Numbered from the stretch's first letter, positions 8,737 to 19,531 are shown. The stretch is DNA of 64,000 bases from AP-15 sp963702685 (GCA_963702685.1 CAVPDQ010000008.1:62001-126000); one strand, 5' to 3'. Notes: generated by a model from the letters alone, not told the origin. Numbers and translations: made by a program.

Positions 8737-9780
8737 ATGCCGCAATCGCAAATCCCGCCCGGCCGCCATGCGCCGATCCGCCCGGACTGGCTCGACAAGC
8801 GCCGCGAGGAGATCATCGAGCCGGGCCTGCCGATCGTCGATCCGCACCATCACATGTGGGACCGGCCCGGCAGCCGCTATCTGCTCCAGGACCTGTTGGC
8901 CGACACCGGCAGCGGCCACAACATCGCCGCGACCTGCTTTGAAGAATGCCGCGAGATGTACCGCGCCGACGGCCCGCAGGAGCTGAAATCGCTGGGCGAG
9001 ACCGAGTTTGTCAATGGTGTGGCGGCGATGAGCGCGTCCGGCAAATACGGTGCTGCGCGCTGTGTCGCCGGCATCATCGGCAATGTCGATTTGCGCATCG
9101 GGGGCCGCGCCAAGGGCATTCTCGAGCAGCACGTGACGATCTCGGGCGGGCGCTTCAAAGGCATCCGCAACGGCGCCACCTGGCACGCCGACCCGGACCT
9201 TGCGATCTATTGCTCGGGGGCACCCGAGGGGCTTTACCGCGACCGGAATTTTCGCGAGGGGTTTGCCGGCCTCGCGGCACTCGGCTTGAGCTTCGACGCC
9301 TGGGTGTTCCAGACCCAGCTCGACGACGTGACCGATTTGGCGCGCGCCTTTCCGCAGGCGACGATCGTGCTGAACCATGTCGGCGGGCCGCTGGCGATCG
9401 GCCCTTATGCCGGCAAGCGCGAGGAGGCCTTCGCCGCCTGGAAAAAGTCGATCGGCGAGATCGCCGCCGCCTCGCCCAACACCTATGTCAAGCTGGGCGG
9501 GCTCGGGATGAAGCTCTCGGGCTTCACCTTTTTCGAGGACGACACCCCGCCCTCCTCGCAGGATCTGGAAAAGGCGTGGCGGCCTTATATCGAAACCTGC
9601 ATCGAGGCATTCGGCCCCCGGCGCTCGATGTTCGAGAGCAATTTCCCGGTCGATAAGGGCATGTGCAGCTACCCGGTCATGTGGAACGCCTTCAAGCGCA
9701 TCGCCGCCGGCTGCTCGGCGGCGGAGAAAACCGCGCTCTTCAGCGGCGCCGCAACCAAGGCCTACCGCTTGCCGAGTTGA
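8737..9780 (+). CDS. Amidohydrolase-2 family TIM-barrel hydrolase
   Basis: 347 residues from MPQSQIPPGRH at 8737, with GGGAG nine bases upstream. Near the N-terminus IVDPHHHMWD is the HxH metal motif of the amidohydrolase-2 group (lactonase/decarboxylase-like). IVLNHVGGP supplies a further metal His and MFESNFPVDK the late strand that usually carries the catalytic Asp. Likely a hydrolase of a lactone or cyclic substrate. It is followed after 17 bases by a one-helix membrane peptide and then a lipase-like hydrolase on the same strand. Confidence 0.85.
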   Translation: MPQSQIPPGRHAPIRPDWLDKRREEIIEPGLPIVDPHHHMWDRPGSRYLLQDLLADTGSGHNIAATCFEECREMYRADGPQELKSLGETEFVNGVAAMSASGKYGAARCVAGIIGNVDLRIGGRAKGILEQHVTISGGRFKGIRNGATWHADPDLAIYCSGAPEGLYRDRNFREGFAGLAALGLSFDAWVFQTQLDDVTDLARAFPQATIVLNHVGGPLAIGPYAGKREEAFAAWKKSIGEIAAASPNTYVKLGGLGMKLSGFTFFEDDTPPSSQDLEKAWRPYIETCIEAFGPRRSMFESNFPVDKGMCSYPVMWNAFKRIAAGCSAAEKTALFSGAATKAYRLPS

Positions 9781-9797
9781 TAAAGGGAAGCCTCGTT

Positions 9798-9923
9798 ATG
9801 ATCGACCGCAACATGCTCGCTGTGCTCGCCGGCATGGGCTGCATCTATGCAGCCGGCGTTGCGAGCGGCCTGTGGATCGGCTTTAAGCTTTGGCGGCAGC
9901 AGTTTGTGAAAATCAATCGTTGA
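9798..9923 (+). CDS. Small single-pass membrane protein (41 aa)
   Basis: An ATG at 9798 preceded by AAAGGGAAG (9782-9790) opens 41 codons: a charged start (MIDRN), one hydrophobic helix (MLAVLAGMGCIYAAGVASGL) and a basic end with KLWRQQ. The good ribosome site and clean topology support a real small protein rather than chance. Function unknown; it follows the amidohydrolase closely and may be cotranscribed. Confidence 0.55.
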   Translation: MIDRNMLAVLAGMGCIYAAGVASGLWIGFKLWRQQFVKINR

Positions 9924-9978
9924 GACCGGCGCGCAATCAGACCGAAAATTTAACGCGAGCGGCGGTGCGGGGGGTGGG

Positions 9979-10875
9979 GTGAGCCTGCGAGCCGAGCTTT
10001 TGCGGCTCGCGATGCGCCGGCTGATCAAGGCGCGCACGAGCTCCGAGACTACGGTGGCGCAGGGCCGCCGGGTCATGGCCCGGGCCGCGCGGTTTGTGCC
10101 GCGCCTGCCGGCCGCGGTCAGCACGATCGCGCTCGACGCCGGCGGCGTCCCGGCCGACCGGGTGACCGCACCGGGCTCGCGCGCCGATCGCCATATCCTC
10201 TATCTGCACGGCGGCGCTTTTTGCGGGGGGTCGCCGCAGCTCTACCGCAACCTGACCTGGCGGCTGGCGGGTGCGGCCGGGGCGACGGCGCTGGTCCCGG
10301 ATTACCGGCTGGCGCCGGAATATCCGTTCCCGGCGGCGCTCGACGACGCAACCCGCGCTTACGATTGGCTGTTGGCCGATGGCGCCGACCCGCGCCGGAT
10401 TGCGGTGGCCGGCAATTCGGCCGGAGGCGGGCTCGTCTTTTCGCTGCTCCTGCGGCTGCGCGACAGCGGGCGCCCATTGCCGGCCGCCGCCGCGGCGCTG
10501 TCGCCCTGGACCGATCTCGCGCTGACCGGCGCCTCGCTCAAAGAGAATGCCGCCAAAGACCCGCTGCTCGATGCCCGGCAGCTGCCGCGCGTCACCCGTT
10601 GGTATCTCGACGGCGCCGACCCGCGCCAGCCCGCCGCCTCGCCGGTCTACGGCGATTGCCGCGGCTTGCCGCCGGTGCTGATCCAGGTCGGCAGCGACGA
10701 AATCCTGCACGACGACGCGGTGCGGATGACCGAGCGGATGCGTGCCGGCGGTGCGGAGGCGACGCTCGAAATCTGGCCGCGGATGCCGCATGTCTGGCAT
10801 CTCTTTGCCGGAATATTGCCCGAAGCGCGCCGCGCGATTGGCCGCATCGGCGAGTTTCTGCGCCCCTTTCTATGA
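9979..10875 (+). CDS. Alpha/beta hydrolase, hormone-sensitive-lipase type esterase
   Basis: 298 residues, GTG start at 9979. HSL-family signature HGGAF forms the oxyanion hole, the nucleophile elbow is G-N-S-A-G (VAGNSAGGG), the acid is in GSDEILHDD and the histidine in MPHVWH. It should be a cytoplasmic esterase on short or medium acyl esters. Its stop codon abuts that of the convergent acyltransferase gene. Confidence 0.87.
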   Translation: MSLRAELLRLAMRRLIKARTSSETTVAQGRRVMARAARFVPRLPAAVSTIALDAGGVPADRVTAPGSRADRHILYLHGGAFCGGSPQLYRNLTWRLAGAAGATALVPDYRLAPEYPFPAALDDATRAYDWLLADGADPRRIAVAGNSAGGGLVFSLLLRLRDSGRPLPAAAAALSPWTDLALTGASLKENAAKDPLLDARQLPRVTRWYLDGADPRQPAASPVYGDCRGLPPVLIQVGSDEILHDDAVRMTERMRAGGAEATLEIWPRMPHVWHLFAGILPEARRAIGRIGEFLRPFL

Positions 10876-12105
10876 TGCCGCCGCGCCCGGTGCCCGACCC
10901 GCCGCCCGACCCGCCACAGTGCCGCGCAGCGCCGGCAACAGCGCCCGGAAGCCGGCGACCGAGCCCCAGCTCGCCGCCAACGTCCCGGCAAACACCAAGG
11001 CGCCTTTGACGACCGCCGGCAAGCCCGCGCCGAGCAGCGCGTATTGCAGCCACACGACAAAGAGATAGTGCACCAGATACATGCCGTAGGCATTGGCGCC
11101 GAGACTGTCCAGCACCGGCGAGCGGATGGCGCCAAAACGCAGGACCGCAGCCAGCACAAAAAAACAGCTCGCGAAAGAGGCCAGCGCATAGCTGGCATAG
11201 TCGGCGATCTGCACACCGAGGGATGCCGCCGCGCCGGCATGCAGCAGCAATCCGGTCAGCGCCAGCCAAAGGCCAAAGCCCGCCAGCGCCGCGCCGAGCC
11301 AGGCCAGCCAATGCCCGGCGAGCGGCCCCTTTGGCGCGAGCAGCCGGCCGTCGATGCCGCGCGCGCCGGCAGCGATCCCGGCAAAGAAATAAACCGCGTA
11401 ATGCGCCGGGCGGCTCAGCTGAAAGGCGAAGGGTCCCCATTGCGCCCAATCGCTCGGCCCAAACGCGAGCGCCAGCGCCGAATAGGCGACGATCGCGGCG
11501 ATTGCGACACCGGCGAGGAAGCGCATCGGAAATCGATTGGCGCTCGCCCCCAGGGCACCGAACAGCCCGCGCGACCTCGGGACCCAGGCATATAGTGCCG
11601 CTGCGGCGAGGTCGGCAACCAGCAGCAGCCACAAAAACCACATCGGGCCGCACGGCCAGAACGGCAATTGGAGCCAATGCCGGAAATAGGCGGCGACACC
11701 CGGGCCGGCGGCGCTTTGCAGATAGGTCGGGTACAGCGCCACCGGCATCAGCAGCGCCACGGCGAGCGCGAACGGCAGCCCCAGCCGGCGCAGCCGGTCG
11801 TGCACATAGGATGCGGTGCTTTTCCGGCTCAGGCTCGGCCAGACGAACAAGCCCGAGAGAAAGAAAAACAAGGACATCAAAAAGACGTCCTGCCAGGCGC
11901 AATAAAGGTCGAATCCGAACCAGCGCTGGCTGTCGACAATCGGGAATGCGCGCCAGAGATAGGGCGGGCGGTCGAAGGCAAAGGGGGCGGCGGGCAGAAA
12001 ATTCAGATAGGCAAGGACGGAATGGAACGACAGCACCAAGAGGATCACGATCGCCCGCAGATTGCCGAGCGCGCGGCTCGTCCGCGAGGCTGGCCTCGCA
12101 GTCAT
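10870..12105 (-). CDS. Membrane acyltransferase 3 family protein
   Basis: 411 residues starting MTARPASRTSRALGNLRAI. About ten hydrophobic helices; LSFHSVLAY carries the conserved early His, FFFLSGLFVWPS is the typical second segment and DSLGANAYGMYLVHYLF the late signature. The family transfers acetyl or similar groups across the inner membrane onto glycans or lipids. Its ATG overlaps the stop of the HpnN-like exporter (ATGA, 12102-12105), so the two are translationally coupled; a role in modifying or exporting a surface lipid is plausible. Confidence 0.85.
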   Translation of the reverse strand: MTARPASRTSRALGNLRAIVILLVLSFHSVLAYLNFLPAAPFAFDRPPYLWRAFPIVDSQRWFGFDLYCAWQDVFLMSLFFFLSGLFVWPSLSRKSTASYVHDRLRRLGLPFALAVALLMPVALYPTYLQSAAGPGVAAYFRHWLQLPFWPCGPMWFLWLLLVADLAAAALYAWVPRSRGLFGALGASANRFPMRFLAGVAIAAIVAYSALALAFGPSDWAQWGPFAFQLSRPAHYAVYFFAGIAAGARGIDGRLLAPKGPLAGHWLAWLGAALAGFGLWLALTGLLLHAGAAASLGVQIADYASYALASFASCFFVLAAVLRFGAIRSPVLDSLGANAYGMYLVHYLFVVWLQYALLGAGLPAVVKGALVFAGTLAASWGSVAGFRALLPALRGTVAGRAAGRAPGAAAS

Positions 12106-14835
12106 CGCCCGAGCGTTTCTTCGGGGATGCGCTCGTCCGCGCTGGCCGGTTGGCGGGTGTCCGCGGGCTGCCCGATGCGTGTCGTGCGCAGCGCAGGACG
12201 AGGCTCGCGCGCCGCAAACGGCAGCTCGCGCAGCGGCTCGGGCATCCGGGACCCGGCCGCCCGCTCGCGCGGCCGCCCCATCAGCGCCGGCTGGAACAGC
12301 ACCGCCGCCGCCATGGTGCAGGCCAATGCCAGCGCCATCAGCTCGCCCATGCTGGAGGTCCCCGGGTCGCTCGACATCCACAGGCTGCCAAAGGCGGTCG
12401 CCGTCGTCATCGCGCTGAACACGACAGCCCGCGTCAATGTCGATTGGACCAGCGCGGTCTTGCCGCTGCGCCATGCCGTGATGTAGTAGATCTTGAACGC
12501 GACGCCGACCCCGAGCAGCAGCGGCAAGGCAATGATATTCGCGAAATTGAGCTCGATGCCGAACGCGACGCAAAGCTCGAGCGTCACGGTGAGGGCGACC
12601 AGCAGCGGCACTATCGTCAGCAGCACGTCGCTGACCCGGCGCAGCGCGGCCCAGAGCAGCAGGACAATGGCGCAGACCGCGAAAATGCCGGCCTCGACAA
12701 AGGCCCGCACCACAGTGTTGCCGGCCTCGTAAAGCAGCACCGCGGGACCGGTTGCTTCGGGTGCGGCCTTCAGCACCGTCTCGACAAAATGGCGCAGCGC
12801 CGCGGTATCGTTCGGGTCGCCCTTTGGCAGGATTTCGACGCGCGCCTGCCCATCGGGCGCCAGCCATTGCCGTTTCAGCTCGGAGGGGATCGTCTGCACG
12901 GTGACGATCTGCGGGTCGAGCGCTTGCGCCAGCGTTGCGAGCGAGTAGCGCAATGGCGGCACGACCGCGGCAACAGCGCGCGCCCGCGCCATGGGATCGG
13001 CCGCCAGCCCGGACAAGAGCCGGGAAAGTCGCCGCGCCGCGCCGGCACCTGGCCCCTGATGACGTGCCGCAGCCTGCGACAGCGCGGCCGCAGTCGAGCG
13101 CAGCGCCTCGATATTTTGCCGGTCGCTCGGCGGCGGCTCGACCTTGGCCGGGTGGAGTGCGGCGCCAAGCGCGCTCGCGGCCTTTGCGATCAGCGCGCGC
13201 TTGGCGTCCTGATCGCCCGGCACCAGGCTCGACAAGGTCATCGTCCGCGCTACCGGCGGCAGCGCCGCGAGCCGCCTTGCCGTCGCATCGGCAGCGGCAA
13301 GACCGGGTGCTCGTCAGCTCGATCGCATTGGCGCCCAAAAGCGGATTTTTTCGCAGGTCGAGAAAGGTCGCGACCGACGGTGAGCCGGGATTGTGCAAAT
13401 GGAGCGGGTTGAAGTCGAAACGCAACCGGGTCAGCAACGGCGAGGCCGCGGCGACGGCGAGGAGGGTGACCGCGATCACCGGCACCCGGCGCCGGACCAG
13501 AAACCGGTCGACCGGCGCCAAGGCCGCAAATCCCATCGGCCGCTTTTCGGCGCCCGGCTTCAGCACCGCGAGCAACGCCGGCAGCAACGTAATGCTGAAC
13601 AGGAAGGCGATCAGCATGCCGCAGCCGGCGATCTCGCCGAGCTCCGACAGCCCCCGATAGTCGGTCGGGACAAACGAGGCAAACCCGACCGCGGTCGCCG
13701 CTGCGGCGAGGGCCAATGGCAGGCCGGCCTTTTTTGCCGCCCCGACCAAGGCCGGGCGCAGCTCGCCCAGGTCGTGCCGCTCGGCGCGATAGCGCACGCT
13801 GAGCTGGATGCCGAAATCGATGCCGAGACCGATAAACAGCACAAAAAATGCGACCGAGATCAGGTTCAGCGCGCCGACCATCAGCAGTCCGGCGGCGGCC
13901 GAAACCGAAAGCCCGGCGGCGATGCTCAGCACCACCGCCAGGATGATCCGCGGCGAGCGCAAGGCCAGCCAAAGGATGATCCCGACCGCCGTCAAGGTCA
14001 GCACGGCGTTGAGCCCGGCATGGTCCTTGATGCTGGCGAACTGGTCGTCGTTGATCGGCACGAGGCCGGTCAGATGGAGCCGCACCTGGTATTGCCCGGC
14101 GAGGTCGAGCTCCCGCGCCGTCGCGGTGATCGCCTGCGTCGCCGCCAAGCCAGGTTGCAGCGCTTTGAAATCGAGCTTTGGCTCGATTTCGATAAAGCGC
14201 CGGAGCTGGTCCGGCTGGACGGTGCTGCCGGTCGCCAGCCTTTGCCAGGAAAAGCTCGCGGGCCGGCCGGCGAGCGCCGCCGCCGCGATGTCGGCAGCCT
14301 GGTTCATCGGCGGCGCCAGATCGTCGAGCGGCAAGGCCCCGGCCTCGACCCCCGCCAGCCCGAGCGAGAGGGCATCGAGGGCGCCGCGCAGGCTCGGGTC
14401 GGCGCTCAGCGACGAGAGCAGCGGGCCGGCCTGGGCGAGACCGCCCGTCAACCGCGCAACCTCGTCTCTTGGCAGATAAAGCAAGCCGTTGCGTTCGAAG
14501 AACCGGCCGCCCTGCGGCTGGTGGACGGCGCGGATCACATCTTTGCGCGCAACGAGCGCCGCACCGAGCCGGTCGGCCGCCTGGGCGGCATTTTCGGCGG
14601 TCGGCGCATCGATGACGGCGACGATGCCCGGTTCCGGGAACGCCCGCATATAGCGGAAGGCTCGCTGCGCCCAAGGCAGGCTCGGCGGAAACAGCGCCTT
14701 CACGTCGGTCGACAAAGTGAAATTTCGTGCCGAATAGACGGCCGACGCGACAGTCAAGAGCACGGCAACAGCGATCACCCACCAGGGCCGGCGCGTGCAC
14801 AGACCAACCAGGCGGACGATCGAGGTTTTCAACAT
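12102..14835 (-). CDS. hpnN: HpnN-like RND/MMPL exporter (hopanoid-associated), one frame break
   Basis: An RND-superfamily inner-membrane exporter of ~910 residues. The N-terminal half (from MLKTSIVRLVGLCTRRPWW) has a first helix, a periplasmic domain and a block of helices with GLGIDFGIQLSVRYRAE; the C-terminal half repeats the plan with GVGVAFKIYYI and ends SADERIPEETLGR. HpnN proteins move hopanoids to the outer membrane. The frame breaks near 13305, where one extra base turns the expected LAAADATARRLAALPP into another frame; sequence resumes cleanly and runs to 12102. No hopanoid-synthesis gene is in the window, so the substrate is by family analogy only. It is coupled to the acyltransferase downstream. 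Confidence 0.75.
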
Positions 14836-15074
14836 GCGGTTGCCCGTTGCCGGCCCAAATTGCTGGCGCAGCGCGCGCCGATCGCGAAACAGCGCGCCCC
14901 TCTCTGCGTGCGCTAAAACAACTGCGGCGGAGACCGCTCGGTTCCCGGCGTGGCCGAGGAGAAGAATGCGGCCGGGCAGGCGCGCCGTGCTGCGGCGCCC
15001 TCGTCAGAGCGTGTGAACCTATTGACTTGGGGCTGGATTGGCGCCGTGCGTCCCCCGCTTTCGCGAGGGCAGGC

Positions 15075-15178
15075 CCTTCGAGACAGCCGCTGCGCGGCTT
15101 CCTCAGGATGAGATAATTTTGGTTATATTTTCAACGGCTAACCTCATGCTGAGGAGCGCCCATGGGCGCGTCTCGAAG
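15075..15178. repeat. Palindromic repeat (CCTTCGAGAC type), copy 1
   Basis: CCTTCGAGAC...CTTCCTCAGGATGAG pairs with CTCATGCTGAGGAGCG...GTCTCGAAG around an AT-rich centre. A second copy lies at 44321-44428. The rest of the 14836-15260 stretch holds no gene I can support. Confidence 0.75.
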
Positions 15179-15260
15179 CACGCACGCCGTGCCCGCCGCC
15201 ACAGTTTTTCACGCCTCGCCAATTCCTTCACAAGCTCTCAGGAACTAAATAAAGAGGCGG

Positions 15261-17060
15261 TCAGGACATAAAGAGGATATGCGCCGGGTTTAGTGCCGGA
15301 TGGCCGTCGAGTGCTGCAATCAGGTCCTTGTTGGAGCTGCTGCCCGAGGCCGAATAAAACAGGTTGCCGTTGGCGGTGTCGTAAGCAAAGCGCTGGCTCG
15401 ACGCGGTAAAGCTGCCGGTCGCGTCCCGGTGGAGCAGGCCGCCGACGGCCTTGGCGGTCTTGCCGGCGCCCGGGAGCGCAAAACCGGCGCCGCTGACGAA
15501 AACAATCTCGTTGGCGGCCGACGCCGCAAAATCGGTAATCGTATTGCTGCCGGTCGCCGCGAAAACGAATTTGTTGGCGCCGCCCTTGCCGGTCATTTTC
15601 GTGTCGCCGCCGGCAAAAAATGTGTCGTCGCCGGAACCGCCGGTAAGCCGGTCGCGCCCGTTGCCAGCGTGCACCAGGATCCGGTCCGCGCGCGGCAGGC
15701 GGGCGGCGTAGACGGTATCGCCGCCGTTCCCGTCGGAGACGGTGATTTGCCCGCCCGCGACCGCAGCAAAATTCGCGGCGGCGAGGGTGAAGGAGCTGGC
15801 CCCGCGACTGGCGAGGGTAAAGGTCTCGATCCCGTCGACCCCGCCGGCCCTGATCGTGCCGGCGCTCGTCATCAACAGCTCGTCGGCGCCGGAGCCGCCC
15901 TCGATCTTGTCGGACGCGCTCAGGCTGGGCCGCCCTCAGCTCGATAATGTCGTTGCCGCCGCCGCCTTTGAGCACATCCTTGCCGGCGCCGCCGACGATA
16001 AGATTGGCGAACGCATTGCCGATGATGGTGTTGTTGCCCGATCCGGCGACGGCGTTTTCGATAATGCAATTGTAGGCGATCGCAACGTTGTCGCTCAGGC
16101 CCATCACCGAGGAATAGGCGCCGGGGTTCAAATCGATCACCTGCCTGGCGCTGCTGCCGGACAGGTCGAGCGTGTCGCTGCCGCCGCCGTCCCAGATGGT
16201 CAGGACCGGTGTCCGGTTATAGCTGAAATCGTAGACCGTGTTTTTCAGCGCCGGGTCGGCGTTGAACCCGTAATGCGTATTGCCCGACCGAGTGTTGTGG
16301 TTTTCGCCATAGAGCGATTGGATGGCCAGCGATGTCGTCGCGCATCGGTGTTTGCGGATAGAGATCGGTGCCGACCTTGCCGTTGAAATCGTCGGCCGTG
16401 GTCCAGCCGACGCCGGTTTTATAGGCACCGAAATACGACATGATCGAATATTGGCGAAAATCGCCGGAATACGTCGCGTTGTTGTTATAGCCGAGCTTTT
16501 GGCCGGTCGAGACGTCGTAGGTGTCGGGATGCGACAGGCCGAGCGCATGCCCGATCTCGTGCACCATATTCAAAATGGAATAGCTGCCGAGAAAATAATA
16601 GGCGTCGTCGGTCGGGGTGACGAGCTTGTTGGCTTTCGGATCGAAAATCTCGCCGAACTGGGTCCCGATCCAGATTTGCTCGCCGAGAATCTGGTCCGGC
16701 TGGCCGCTGAGGGTGCGCAGATCGGGATGGGTGTAGCTCGATTTGCCAAGGGGGCTCGACCCGTCGTTCGCAGACGCCGACAGGTTCAACGTGATGTCGG
16801 CGGCCGAGCTCCCGACCTGCACCAGATTGACCGGGATCAAATCCTGCCACAGGCTGAAGGCGTAAGCGGGCCGAGTTTTGCTCGGTCGCGGTCATCGCCA
16901 CAAGGCCCGAATTTTCACCGCCGGCCGAGCTGGTGGCGCCGAGGCCGATCGAAAAGGTCACGGTCGGCGTGTACCAGACGCGCTGGTGGGTGACCCCATC
17001 GCCCCAGCTCGTGGTCAGGTGCCGGATTACCCGGGATGGGTCGAGGGTGGGCTTGGTCAT
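15261..17060 (-). CDS. Serralysin-like secreted zinc metalloprotease with RTX repeats, three frame breaks
   Basis: Starts MTKPTLDPSRVIRHL at 17060 behind GGAGG. The catalytic motif is HEIGHALGLSHPD (HExxHxxGxxH) with the Met-turn YSIMSYFG after it, the M10B/serralysin signature. The C-terminal half has calcium-binding RTX nonapeptides (GGAGKDVLKGGGGNDII, GGSGDDTFFAGG) as in type I-secreted proteases, and ends AHILFMS. One extra base appears at each of three points: ~16865 (expected ARYAFSLWQDL), ~16325 (expected DDIAAIQSLYG) and ~15930 (expected AAQLSASDKIEGG). The three corrected segments join into ~600 residues. No type I secretion genes are nearby. Either sequence error or a decayed gene. 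Confidence 0.8.
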
Positions 17061-17294
17061 GACCGCAATCCTCCGGCCGCAAATGCTTTAACCAAGCGAC
17101 GGATTGCGGGCATCAAAGTGCGTTCCGTTGCTTCCGTTACTTACTCGAATATTACACGAAACGACCGCCGACGGCAACACCGTCCTGCGTTGCTGCGGAC
17201 CGGCCGGTGGCTGGCGAGGGTTTTCATCCGCCGCTGCGGGCCGCATAGTGATGCCCCTTTTGCAACGAGAAGCAGATGCCAATGGAGAAAGCAG

Positions 17295-17696
17295 ATGGCT
17301 GACGGCAGCGGGCAGGGCGAGCTGTTCGACAAAGGCTTGGCGATGCGGCGGGCGGTGCTCGGCGCCGAATACGTCGACCGCTCGATCGCCAACGCCGACG
17401 CGTTCACCCAGCCCTTTCAAAAGCTCGTCACCGAATGGTGCTGGGGCGAGGTTTGGAACCGGCCCGGCCTCGACAAGAGGACCCGCAGCATCATCAACCT
17501 GGCGATGCTGACCGCGCTCAACCGGCCGAACGAGGTGCGCCTCCACGTGCGCGGCGCGCTGAACAACGGGGTCAGCCGCGAGGAGATCCAGGAGGTGCTG
17601 CTGCACACGACGGTCTATTGCGGCGTGCCGGCGGCGCTCGAAAGCTTTCGCATCGCCGCCGAGGTGCTGAAGGAGGAGGACGCCAAAAAGCGGTGA
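17295..17696 (+). CDS. Carboxymuconolactone decarboxylase family protein
   Basis: 133 residues from MADGSGQGELFDKG at 17295 after GGAGAAAG. The all-helical CMD/AhpD core is clear: VTEWCWGEVW, LDKRTRSIINLAML, NEVRLHVRGALNNGVSREEI and LLHTTVYCGVPAALESF. Family members include the PcaC decarboxylase of the protocatechuate route; the family also holds peroxidase-like proteins. The stop overlaps the GTG start of the MFS carrier (GTGA), so the pair likely handles one compound. Confidence 0.82.
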   Translation: MADGSGQGELFDKGLAMRRAVLGAEYVDRSIANADAFTQPFQKLVTEWCWGEVWNRPGLDKRTRSIINLAMLTALNRPNEVRLHVRGALNNGVSREEIQEVLLHTTVYCGVPAALESFRIAAEVLKEEDAKKR

Positions 17697-18878
17697 TCGC
17701 GATCCGCCCGACGCGCAAGACGGTCACCGTCGCCGCCCTCGGCACGACCCAGACGCTCGCCTGGGCGTCGAGCTATTACCTGCCGGCGATCCTGGCCGAC
17801 CCGATCGCGTCCGGCCTCGGGGTCTCGAAATCGCTGTTTTTCGGGTTTTTCTCGGTGGCGCTCTTGCTGCAGGCGGCACTCGGGCCGGCGATCGGGCGGG
17901 CGATCGACCGGCATGGCGGCCGCGGTGTCCTGGCATTGTCGAATGTGGTGCTGGCGCTCGGGCCTCGCCTGGCTCGGCGCCGCGACGGGGCCGGTCTCGC
18001 TCGCCGGCGCCTGGGTGGCGCTCGGGCTCGGCATGGCGCTCGGGCTCTACGACCCGGCCTTTGCCGCGCTGACCGCGATCTACGGCCGCGAGGCGAGGAG
18101 CGCCATCACCGGGATTACGTTGATCGCCGGGTTTGCCAGCACCGTCGGCTGGCCGGTCTCGGCCTGGCTCAACCACGGCTTTGGCTGGCGCGGCGCCTGC
18201 TTTGGCTGGGCGGCGGTCAATCTTTGCCTTTGCCTGCCGATCAACCTGCTGCTGATCCCACGCCCCTCCGGCGCCACAGGGACCGCGGAGACGGAGGTCG
18301 CGGCGCCGGCGCCAGCGAACGGCATGGTGGTGCTGGCTGTTGTCTTTGGCGCGGTCGGCTTTGTCACCGGGGCGATGGCGGCGCATTTGCCGCGGCTGCT
18401 GGAAATGGCCGGCGCCTCGACCACGGCGGCGATCGCCGCGGCCTCGCTGATGGGCCCCGCCCAGGTGGCGGCGCGGCTCTTCGAATTCGGCGTGCTGAAA
18501 CGGCTGCACCCGCTGGTCTCGACCCGGCTCGCTCTGCTCTTACACCCGGCGGGCGCGCTGCTGCTGGGCGTTCTGGGCGGGCCGGGTGCGGCCGGCTTCG
18601 CGCTCTTGCACGGCGGCAGCAACGGGCTCCTGACGATTGCGCGCGGGACCTTGCCGCTGGCCCTCTTCGGCCCCATTGGCTATGGCCGCCGCACCGGGAT
18701 CATCATAGCACCGGCGCGGGTGACGACCGCCGCCGCCCCGTTGCTGTTCGGCCTCCTGATGAACCGGATGGGCGTGGCGGCGCTCGCCGTTTCGGCCGGG
18801 TTGAGCCTCGCCGCGCTGGCCGCCCTCGCCTTGCTCCGGGTCCAGCCCGCCGCCGCCGCGCCACGGCTCGGCGCCTGA
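17693..18878 (+). CDS. Major facilitator superfamily transporter, one frame break
   Basis: A ~395-residue inner-membrane carrier with about 12 hydrophobic helices. GTG start at 17693 overlaps the CMD stop. The loop between helices 2 and 3 reads GPAIGRAIDRHGGRGV, the MFS G-x-x-x-D-R-x-G-x-R-x type motif. The frame breaks near 17967: CTCGGGCCTCGCC appears to carry one extra C (expected VLALGLAWLGAATGP). The second part runs cleanly to 18878. Coupling to the decarboxylase suggests uptake or efflux of an aromatic acid derivative, but the substrate is not visible. Confidence 0.78.
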
Positions 18879-18891
18879 CCGCGCCCCGCCA

Positions 18892-19338
18892 TCAATACTC
18901 CCGGTAGGGAAGGAATTTGCCGCTGAGGGTCAGCTTGACCCGGTCGCCCTTGGGGTCGGGCTGGCGCTCGATCGCCATCTCGAAATCGATCGCGCTCATG
19001 ATGCCGTCGCCGAACTCCTCCTGGATCAATTGCTTCCAGGTCGTGCCATAGACCTGAAGCACCTCGAAAAAGCGGTAGATCACCGGATCGGTCGGCGGCA
19101 AGGACGGCAGCGAGCCGCGATAGGGGATTTCTTGCAGCAGCAGGGTCTCGTCGCGATCGAGCCCGAAGAGCTTGGCCGCCCGCTCGGCCTGCTCGGGCCG
19201 CAATTTCATCTGGCCCAAGAGCGCGGCGGTCAGGTAGACCGCCGAGCCGCCGCCGATCTCGCCGACGATCGTTTTCCAGCTCAGCCCTTTTGAACGCTTC
19301 ACTTCGATGATTTTGGCGGTCAGCTCTTGCCGGGTCAT
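18892..19338 (-). CDS. cynS: Cyanate hydratase (cyanase)
   Basis: 148 residues from MTRQELTAKIIEVKRSKG at 19338, with AGGGAGG upstream. Cyanase converts cyanate and bicarbonate to ammonia and CO2. The N-terminal helix-turn-helix-like domain and the C-terminal catalytic part are both complete: YRFFEVLQVYG carries the conserved Arg and Glu, and DGIMSAIDF the conserved Ser. No carbonic anhydrase, CynR or transporter is beside it. It converges on the MFS gene. Confidence 0.93.
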   Translation of the reverse strand: MTRQELTAKIIEVKRSKGLSWKTIVGEIGGGSAVYLTAALLGQMKLRPEQAERAAKLFGLDRDETLLLQEIPYRGSLPSLPPTDPVIYRFFEVLQVYGTTWKQLIQEEFGDGIMSAIDFEMAIERQPDPKGDRVKLTLSGKFLPYREY

Positions 19339-19531
19339 CTTTGCCTCCCTGTCGAAACCCGGATTGTCGCATGGCCCCGAGCCGCGCGCCAACCCGAGCA
19401 TTGCGGTGCTCGGGCCGGCAAGCGCGCCTCCGGGCTCGCTGCCGTCGTTTCCGACCCGGCCGCCGGCGGCTTCCTCGCCGGGCGGTGCCAGTGGTGTGAG
19501 CCGAACAGATGATCCCCATCGGCCATCCCTC

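Noticed and set aside
10870..14835. One 1321-codon protein joining exporter and acyltransferase
   Set aside because: The middle ~400 codons are out-of-frame exporter sequence; the true acyltransferase starts at 12105 with an ATGA overlap.
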